DNA from: Coriobacteriaceae bacterium
GTDB taxonomy: Bacteria; Actinomycetota; Coriobacteriia; Coriobacteriales; Eggerthellaceae
Assembly (NCBI GenBank): GCA_004555335.1
Contig: SFII01000033.1
Location: forward strand, 1 to 12,544
DNA: 12,544 nucleotides
Direction of reading: 5' to 3'
Made by a program: the position numbers and the translations under genes. The notes beneath the pieces are model-generated. The model saw only the letters and a program-made list of their open reading frames with translations, did no database searches and was not told the DNA's origin. Below, piece after piece: positions 7,570 through 12,544 of the stretch. The stretch's first letter is position 1. Each line of letters opens with the position of its first letter.

Positions 7570-9153
7570 ATGGAATTCATCGGTACGTTCTGGTCGCTGA
7601 TCCCGCCCATCGTGGCGATCGTGCTGGCCCTGATCACGAAGGAGGCGTACTCGTCCCTGTTCGTGGGCATCGTCGTGGGCGCCCTGCTGCTTGCGGGCTT
7701 CAACCCTGTCGACACCCTGAACTTCGTCGTGGGCGGCTCTTTCGAAATGGCAGGTGCGGACCCCGTGGACGTGGGCTTCATCAACGCCATCAGCGACTCC
7801 TGGAACGCGGGTATCTTCATCTTCTTGGTCATCCTGGGCATCATGGTCGCCTTGATCAACGCTGCCGGCGGTTCCGCCGCCTTCGGTACCTGGGCTGCCA
7901 AGCACATCAAGAGCCGCGTGGGCGGCATGCTCGCGACCTTCCTTTTGGGCGTGCTCATCTTCGTGGACGACTACTTCAACTGCCTGACCGCGGGCGCCGT
8001 CATGCGACCCGTGACCGACGGCCAGAAGATCAGCCGCGCCAAGCTGTCCTACATCATCGATGCCACCGCGGCCCCTATCTGCATGATCGCCCCCATTTCG
8101 TCCTGGGCGGCAGCGGTTTCCGCGACTGCATCCGACCTGGATTCGGGCATTTCCGGCATCCAGCTGTTCGTGCAGGCCATCCCCTTCAACTTCTATTCCC
8201 TGCTGACCATCGTCTTCTTGGTGGGCCTGTGCATCCTGAGCTTCGATTACGGCCCCATGGCCGCCGAGGAGCTGAAGGCCCTGCGCGACGGCGAGCTGGG
8301 CTCTCTGGGCAATGAGGAAGTGGTCTCCAATTCCCGTGCTTCTTTGTGGGATATGCTTCTGCCCGTGCTGATGCTGATCGTCTGCTGCATCCTGGGCATG
8401 ATGTACGTGGGCGGCTTCTGGGATCCCGAGGCCGAAGGCTACATGAACCCCGTCATGGCATTCGGCAATACCGACGCCTCCGTGGGTCTGCCCTGGGGCT
8501 CCCTGATCGCGCTCATCCTGTCCTTCATCTTCCTGCTCGCACGCCGCACCATCACCTTCCAGGAAGCCGCCGGCTGCATCACCGAGGGCTTCAAGGCCAT
8601 GGTTCCCGCAATGCTGATCCTGACCTTCGCCCTGACCCTGAAGCTCATGACCTCCGCCCTGGGCGCAGACGTATTCGTCGCCGGCCTGATGGAGGGCGCC
8701 GCTTCCGGCCTTTACATGATGCTTCCCGCCATCATCTTCCTGGTGGCCGTGGGCCTGGCATTCTCCACCGGCACCAGCTGGGGCACCTTCGGCATCCTGA
8801 TCCCCATCGTGCTGCCCATCTTCGCAAGCGAGCCCACCCTGCTGACCATCGGCATCTCCGCCTGCCTGGCAGGTGCGGTCTGCGGCGATCACATCTCGCC
8901 CATTTCCGACACCACCATCATGGCCTCTGCGGGCGCTAACGTGAACCACGTGGACCATGTGCGCACCCAGCTGCCCTACGCACTCACCGTCGCGGGCATC
9001 TCCTTCGTGTGCTTCGTGGTGGCGGGCTTCGTCCAGAATGCGGTCATCTGCCTGCTTCTGGGTATCGCGTTGGTCGTGGCCACCCTGTTCGTGCTCCGCG
9101 CCACCGTGGGCAAGAAGTCCATCGAGGACCAGAAGGCATACCCCATCAAGTAA
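7570..9153 (+). CDS. lysW: NhaC-superfamily transporter, predicted lysine importer LysW
   Basis: The 527-residue protein has about 12 hydrophobic segments and the conserved core of the NhaC Na+/H+ antiporter superfamily: FVDDYFNCLTAGAVMRPVTD (131-150), IDATAAPICMIAPISSWAA (163-181), FSTGTSWGTFGILIP (398-412) and CGDHISPISDTTIMAS (438-453). By sequence alone it would be annotated as a Na+/H+ antiporter. The lysine riboswitch directly upstream marks it as the LysW group, proposed from riboswitch context in comparative genomics to bring in lysine. The divergent lysO exporter gene supports this. The start is ATG at 7570 with GGAGGG upstream, 15 bp after the terminator U-tract. A large hairpin follows the stop, so it is probably monocistronic. 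The superfamily is certain; lysine as substrate is strongly suggested but not shown by sequence. Confidence 0.92.
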   Translation: MEFIGTFWSLIPPIVAIVLALITKEAYSSLFVGIVVGALLLAGFNPVDTLNFVVGGSFEMAGADPVDVGFINAISDSWNAGIFIFLVILGIMVALINAAGGSAAFGTWAAKHIKSRVGGMLATFLLGVLIFVDDYFNCLTAGAVMRPVTDGQKISRAKLSYIIDATAAPICMIAPISSWAAAVSATASDLDSGISGIQLFVQAIPFNFYSLLTIVFLVGLCILSFDYGPMAAEELKALRDGELGSLGNEEVVSNSRASLWDMLLPVLMLIVCCILGMMYVGGFWDPEAEGYMNPVMAFGNTDASVGLPWGSLIALILSFIFLLARRTITFQEAAGCITEGFKAMVPAMLILTFALTLKLMTSALGADVFVAGLMEGAASGLYMMLPAIIFLVAVGLAFSTGTSWGTFGILIPIVLPIFASEPTLLTIGISACLAGAVCGDHISPISDTTIMASAGANVNHVDHVRTQLPYALTVAGISFVCFVVAGFVQNAVICLLLGIALVVATLFVLRATVGKKSIEDQKAYPIK

Positions 9154-9183
9154 GCATGGGGTTTCCCCAAGAAAGCTGATCGT

Positions 9184-9212
9184 GGAAGGGACGGCCGCAA
9201 GCCGTCCCTTCC
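9184..9212 (+). terminator. Intrinsic terminator-like hairpin after lysW
   Basis: GGAAGGGACGGC (9184-9195) and its exact complement (9201-9212) form a 12-bp perfect stem with loop CGCAA, 31 bp after the lysW stop. The following TGCGTCT is a poor U-tract, but the stem is the strongest in this gap. Confidence 0.75.
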
Positions 9213-9652
9213 TGCGTCTCGGGGCCCATGCGCGGACTCAGGTGCCTGCGCGCGCAGGTGCCGTTTTCCGTACGCGGCAGCCAGGTGCCGTGGCGGTTTC
9301 CCCCGGGGTGGCGCCCTTGCCGCCGGGTGCGCATCCCCGGTGCCGAGCCAAGTCTTTCCGGATGCTTCCAGGGCCCGCGCGCATCCGTTCGCCGCCAGCG
9401 AGCGGCGCTTGCAGCGCCCGGGCGACGCGCGGTCTTCCGCTTGCCGCCGCGATGCCCCAACTTCCCCATCCAAAGCCCCTGAGGGCTCATCCCGACGGCA
9501 GTTTCGGTATCATCCGTAAAGTGCGATTACTGTTCGTATCGCGCGCAGGCGCCCTTCGGAAAGCCCGGGGTGCGCTCCTTTTCCCAATAACGGCCGCTTT
9601 CTGCGGGAAGGCAGGGAGCGGTTTGGCAGAAAGCCAATCAAGAGGAGAGAAA
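9213..9652. other. 440-bp gap before nifJ, no gene recognised
   Basis: Short open frames on both strands here are GC-rich and low in complexity, with no ribosome-binding site or family resemblance. Visible structure: three copies of CAGGTGCC (9239-9246, 9255-9262, 9282-9289), the first two overlapping the palindrome CCTGCGCGCGCAGG (9245-9258); a small AGCCC/GGGCT hairpin near 9474-9487; a dyad GCGATTAC/GTATCGC (9523-9542); and a 15-base block (9549-9563) identical to half of the terminator at 1026-1040, here in a poor hairpin before CCTTTTCCC. No convincing -35/-10 pair for nifJ was found, so the region probably holds an unrecognised promoter and leader. Confidence 0.5.
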
Positions 9653-12286
9653 ATGACGAAAGTTTACAAGTCGATGGACGGCAACAACGCTGCGGCCTAC
9701 GTGTCGTATGCGTTCACCGAGGTTGCCGGCATCTATCCGATCACTCCCTCCAGCCCCATGGCTGACTTCGTGGACCAGTGGTCTGCCCAGGGCAAGAAGA
9801 ACATCTTCGGCACGACCGTCAAGGTCTGCGAGATGCAGAGCGAGGGCGGTGCCGCGGGTGCTGTACACGGCTCTTTGGCCGCCGGCGCGCTGACCACCAC
9901 CTACACCGCATCCCAGGGCCTGCTGCTGATGATCCCCAACATGTACAAGATCGCAGCAGAGCGCATGCCCACCGTCTTCCACGTGAGCGCGCGTACCCTG
10001 GCAACCCATGCGCTGAACATCTTCGGCGACCATTCCGACGTCATGGCATGCCGCCAGACCGGTTTCGCAATGCTGGCCGAAGGCAACGTCCAGGAAATCA
10101 TGGACCTGGGCCCGGTTGCCCACCTGGCAGCCATCAAGGGTGGCGTTCCCTTCCTGAACTTCTTCGACGGCTTCCGCACCTCCCACGAAATCCAGAAGGT
10201 CGCGGTTTGGGACTATGACGACCTGGCCGAGATGGTCGACATGGACGCGGTCCGTGCATTCCGCGCCCACTCCCTGAACCCCGAGCATCCCGCGATGCGC
10301 GGCTCCCACGAAAACGGCGACGTCTTCTTCCAGCACCGCGAGGCGTGCAACGGCGTGTACAACGACCTGCCTGCCATCGTCGAAGAGTACATGGACAAGA
10401 TCAACGCCAAGCTGGGCACCGACTACAAGCTGTTCAACTACTACGGCGCACCCGATGCCGACCGCGTCATCGTGGCCATGGGCTCCTTCTGCGACGTTGC
10501 CGAAGAAGTCATCGACTACCTGAACGCCAATGGCGAAAAGGTCGGCCTGGTCAAGGTCCGCCTGTACCGTCCCTTCGTTTCCGCGAAGTTCGTCGAGGCA
10601 CTGCCTAAGACCGTCAAGAAGATCGCCGTCATGGACCGCACCAAGGAGCCCGGCTCCCTGGGCGAGCCCCTGTACCAGGACGTCATGTGCGCACTGGCCC
10701 AGGAAGGCGTCACCGGCCTGACCGTCACCGGCGGCCGCTACGGCCTGGGTTCCAAGGACACCCCGCCCGTTTCCGTATTCGCCATCTTCGACGAGCTGAA
10801 GAAGGACGAGCCCAAGCGCGAGTTCACCATCGGCATCGTCGACGACGTCACCAACCTGTCCCTGCCTGAAAACCCCAACTGCCCCAACACCGCGGCGGCA
10901 GGCACCATCGAGTGCAAGTTCTGGGGTATCGGCGGCGACGGCACCGTCGGTGCGAACAAGAACTCCATCAAGATCATCGGCGACCACACCGACAAGTACG
11001 TACAGGCATACTTCCAGTACGACTCCAAGAAGACCGGCGGCGTAACCGTAAGCCACCTGCGCTTCGGCGACTCCTTCATCCGCAGCCCCTACTACGTCAA
11101 CAAGGCCGACTTCGTAGCCTGCCATGTACCTGCGTACATCACCAAGGGCTTCCCCATCGTTCGTGACGTAAAGCCCGGCGGCATCCTGATGATCAACTGC
11201 CAGTGGACCCCCGAAGAGCTGTCCGAGCATCTGAGTGCTCAGGCAAAGCGCTACATCGCCGAAAACGACATCCAGCTGTACACCATCAACGCAATCGACC
11301 TCGCCCGCGAGATCGGCATGGGCAAGCGCACCAACACCATCCTGCAGTCTGCATTCTTCACCCTGGCCAAGGTCATGCCCCAGGAAGAAGCGATCCAGTA
11401 CATGAAGGATGCTGCAACCAAGTCCTACCTGAAGAAGGGCCAGGACGTGGTGGACATGAACCACCGCGCCATCGAGGCCGGCGCCACCGCATTCGTGAAG
11501 GTGGACGTTCCCGCCGATTGGGCGAACGCGGTCGACAACGCTGCCGAAGAGCAGCTGGAAGGCGATCCCGCCCTGGTGAAGCAGGTTTCCACCATCATGA
11601 AGCCCATCGCCCTGATGGATGGCGACAGCCTGCCCGTATCCGCATTCATGGACCACGTCGACGGCCAGTTCTGCCAGGGTGCAGCCGCCTATGAGAAGCG
11701 CGGCGTTGCGGTCACCGTTCCCGCTTGGAACGCCGAGACCTGCATCCAGTGCAACAACTGCGCATTCGTCTGCCCGCACGCAACCATCCGTCCCTTCGCC
11801 CTCACCGACGAAGAAGCGGCTGCTGCGCCCGAGAACACCGCTCTGCTGGAAATGAAGGGCAAGCAGAAGGGCCTGTACAAGTACACCCTGGCCATCTCCC
11901 CGCTGGACTGCATGGGTTGCGGCGTTTGCATCGGCGTATGCCCCACCGACTCTTTGAAGATGGTTCCCCTGGAGCAGGAGCTGGAAGCCCAGAAGGTCTT
12001 CGACTACTGCGTCGCCAAGGTGGAAGAAAAGCCCGAGCTGGCAGCCAACAACGTCAAGGGCAGCCAGTTCAAGCAGCCCATGCTGGAGTTCTCCGGCGCT
12101 TGCGCGGGCTGCGCGGAAACCTCCTATGCACGCCTGGTCACCCAGCTGTTCGGCGACCGCATGTATGTTGCCAATGCAACCGGTTGCTCCTCCATCTGGG
12201 GCGGTCCTGCCGCAACTTCCCCCTACACCACCAACAAGCAGGGTCGCGGTCCGTATGCTGCTGGGCCACAACGCACTGCGCGGTAA
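9653..12286 (+). CDS. nifJ: Pyruvate:ferredoxin oxidoreductase, frame broken near 12250
   Basis: PFOR converts pyruvate and CoA to acetyl-CoA and CO2 and reduces ferredoxin, a central step in anaerobes. The 877 readable residues follow the single-chain order: pyruvate-binding domain with YPITPSSPMAD (Thr31), Glu64 and SAR (Arg114); the CoA/transketolase C-terminal-like domain; the gamma-type domain (about 420-620, GIGGDGTVGANKN); two [4Fe-4S] motifs (Cys697/700/703/707 and Cys753/756/759/763); and the start of the TPP domain with CAGC (Cys817, Cys820) and NATGCSSIWGG. After NKQGRGP the conserved AWxNSLFEDNAEFG block is absent. The frame slips into YAAGPQRTAR and stops at 12284-12286, while the true sequence resumes in another frame. 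Full enzymes are about 1,170-1,200 residues. The start is ATG at 9653 behind AGAGGAGAG; the open frame upstream to 8957 overlaps lysW and is not coding. Confidence 0.9.
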   Translation: MTKVYKSMDGNNAAAYVSYAFTEVAGIYPITPSSPMADFVDQWSAQGKKNIFGTTVKVCEMQSEGGAAGAVHGSLAAGALTTTYTASQGLLLMIPNMYKIAAERMPTVFHVSARTLATHALNIFGDHSDVMACRQTGFAMLAEGNVQEIMDLGPVAHLAAIKGGVPFLNFFDGFRTSHEIQKVAVWDYDDLAEMVDMDAVRAFRAHSLNPEHPAMRGSHENGDVFFQHREACNGVYNDLPAIVEEYMDKINAKLGTDYKLFNYYGAPDADRVIVAMGSFCDVAEEVIDYLNANGEKVGLVKVRLYRPFVSAKFVEALPKTVKKIAVMDRTKEPGSLGEPLYQDVMCALAQEGVTGLTVTGGRYGLGSKDTPPVSVFAIFDELKKDEPKREFTIGIVDDVTNLSLPENPNCPNTAAAGTIECKFWGIGGDGTVGANKNSIKIIGDHTDKYVQAYFQYDSKKTGGVTVSHLRFGDSFIRSPYYVNKADFVACHVPAYITKGFPIVRDVKPGGILMINCQWTPEELSEHLSAQAKRYIAENDIQLYTINAIDLAREIGMGKRTNTILQSAFFTLAKVMPQEEAIQYMKDAATKSYLKKGQDVVDMNHRAIEAGATAFVKVDVPADWANAVDNAAEEQLEGDPALVKQVSTIMKPIALMDGDSLPVSAFMDHVDGQFCQGAAAYEKRGVAVTVPAWNAETCIQCNNCAFVCPHATIRPFALTDEEAAAAPENTALLEMKGKQKGLYKYTLAISPLDCMGCGVCIGVCPTDSLKMVPLEQELEAQKVFDYCVAKVEEKPELAANNVKGSQFKQPMLEFSGACAGCAETSYARLVTQLFGDRMYVANATGCSSIWGGPAATSPYTTNKQGRGPYAAGPQRTAR

Positions 12287-12544
12287 GCTGAGGGACGACT
12301 TGCAGATCATTGCCAACTGCGAGCATGCTCCCGAGAACGTGAAGGCCTGCGCACAGGCTTGGTTCGACACCGAAAACGACGGTGCGGCCAATGCCGAGGC
12401 AACCGAGGATCTGGTAGCCGCTCTGGAAGAGCTGAAGGCCCAGCGCGCTTGCGAGTGCAAGGGCACCCCGGTCATCGACCGTATCCTGGAGAACAAGGAA
12501 TACCTGTCCAAGAAGTCCTTCTGGATCTTCGGTGGCGACGGTTG
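12255..12544 (+). pseudogene. nifJ: PFOR continuation in a shifted frame (3' part, runs off window)
   Basis: This frame starts at 12255 within the preceding gene's last codons and stays open to the right edge. It reads MLLGHNALRGKLRDDL, then a mostly helical stretch, then KKSFWIFGGDGW, the start of the GDG thiamine-diphosphate/Mg binding motif that follows in every PFOR. It is thus the direct continuation of the gene at 9653, displaced by a frame change. If VRM is read just before it (12249-12257), the join matches the family pattern FGxGxRL. On its own it has no ribosome-binding site and could not make a working enzyme. The break may be a real deletion or an assembly error; see findings. Confidence 0.8.

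Noticed and set aside
8947..8952. CACGTG hexamer as a second parS
   Set aside because: The flanks do not form the GTTTC/GAAAC arms; it is simply His-Val codons in lysW. The same holds for the CACGTG at 9980-9985 in nifJ.
7513..8958. 481-codon minus-strand frame opposite lysW
   Set aside because: Antisense shadow of a clear membrane transporter; the translation is hydrophilic and repetitive with no recognisable domain.
9213..9490. Short frames on both strands in the gap before nifJ
   Set aside because: Arg/Pro/Ala-rich translations without a start signal or similarity, in DNA where stop codons are rare by composition.
8957..9652. Upstream extension of the PFOR frame to 8957
   Set aside because: It overlaps lysW and a terminator hairpin, has no PFOR similarity, and the start at 9653 has a good ribosome-binding site and the canonical N-terminus.
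9638..12511. Long open frame (957 codons) on the minus strand opposite PFOR
   Set aside because: It is a shadow of strongly biased GC-rich codons. The plus strand encodes an unmistakable PFOR, and the antisense translation has low-complexity Gly/Val/His/Asp content and no family match I recognise.

Overview
The window is high-GC DNA whose genes suggest an anaerobic actinobacterium of the Coriobacteriia/Eggerthellaceae type. This rests on a type III glutamine synthetase, a pyruvate:ferredoxin oxidoreductase, strong Shine-Dalgarno sites and GC-rich third codon positions. The lineage is an inference from gene content and style; nothing here fixes genus or species.

Layout. (1) 2-820 (+) is the C-terminal part of a type III glutamine synthetase, closed by a perfect hairpin at 873-897. 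(2) 1101-2878 (-) is a compact minus-strand run: a lipoprotein carrying a free-standing subtilase-propeptide-like domain, a 64-residue two-helix membrane protein that starts with TTG inside the end of the lipoprotein gene, and a microbial-PARG/macro-domain (TIGR02452-type) protein with an altered catalytic motif. A hairpin at 1022-1049 ends the run. A near-perfect parS (ParB-binding) site lies in the 5' coding part of the lipoprotein gene. (3) 3005-3391 (+) is holo-ACP synthase, converging with only 11 bp on (4) 3403-5890 (-), an ABC exporter half-transporter preceded by a HAD phosphatase. (5) 6129-9153 is a lysine-transport locus. A LysO-type exporter (-) and an NhaC-superfamily transporter of the LysW type (+) diverge from about 470 bp that holds opposed promoters and a lysine riboswitch with a readable terminator/antiterminator. 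(6) 9154-9652 is about 500 bp without a gene. (7) 9653 to the right edge (+) is pyruvate:ferredoxin oxidoreductase. Its reading frame breaks near 12250, where a highly conserved block of about 16 residues is missing, and the protein continues in another frame to the window end.

How the parts work together. The lysine locus is the clearest unit. The riboswitch should shut off the predicted importer when lysine is plentiful, and the exporter gene has its own promoter facing away. The lipoprotein/small membrane protein/macro-domain run looks like one transcription unit of unknown purpose and is the least explained part. No phage, transposase, CRISPR array, tRNA or rRNA was seen.
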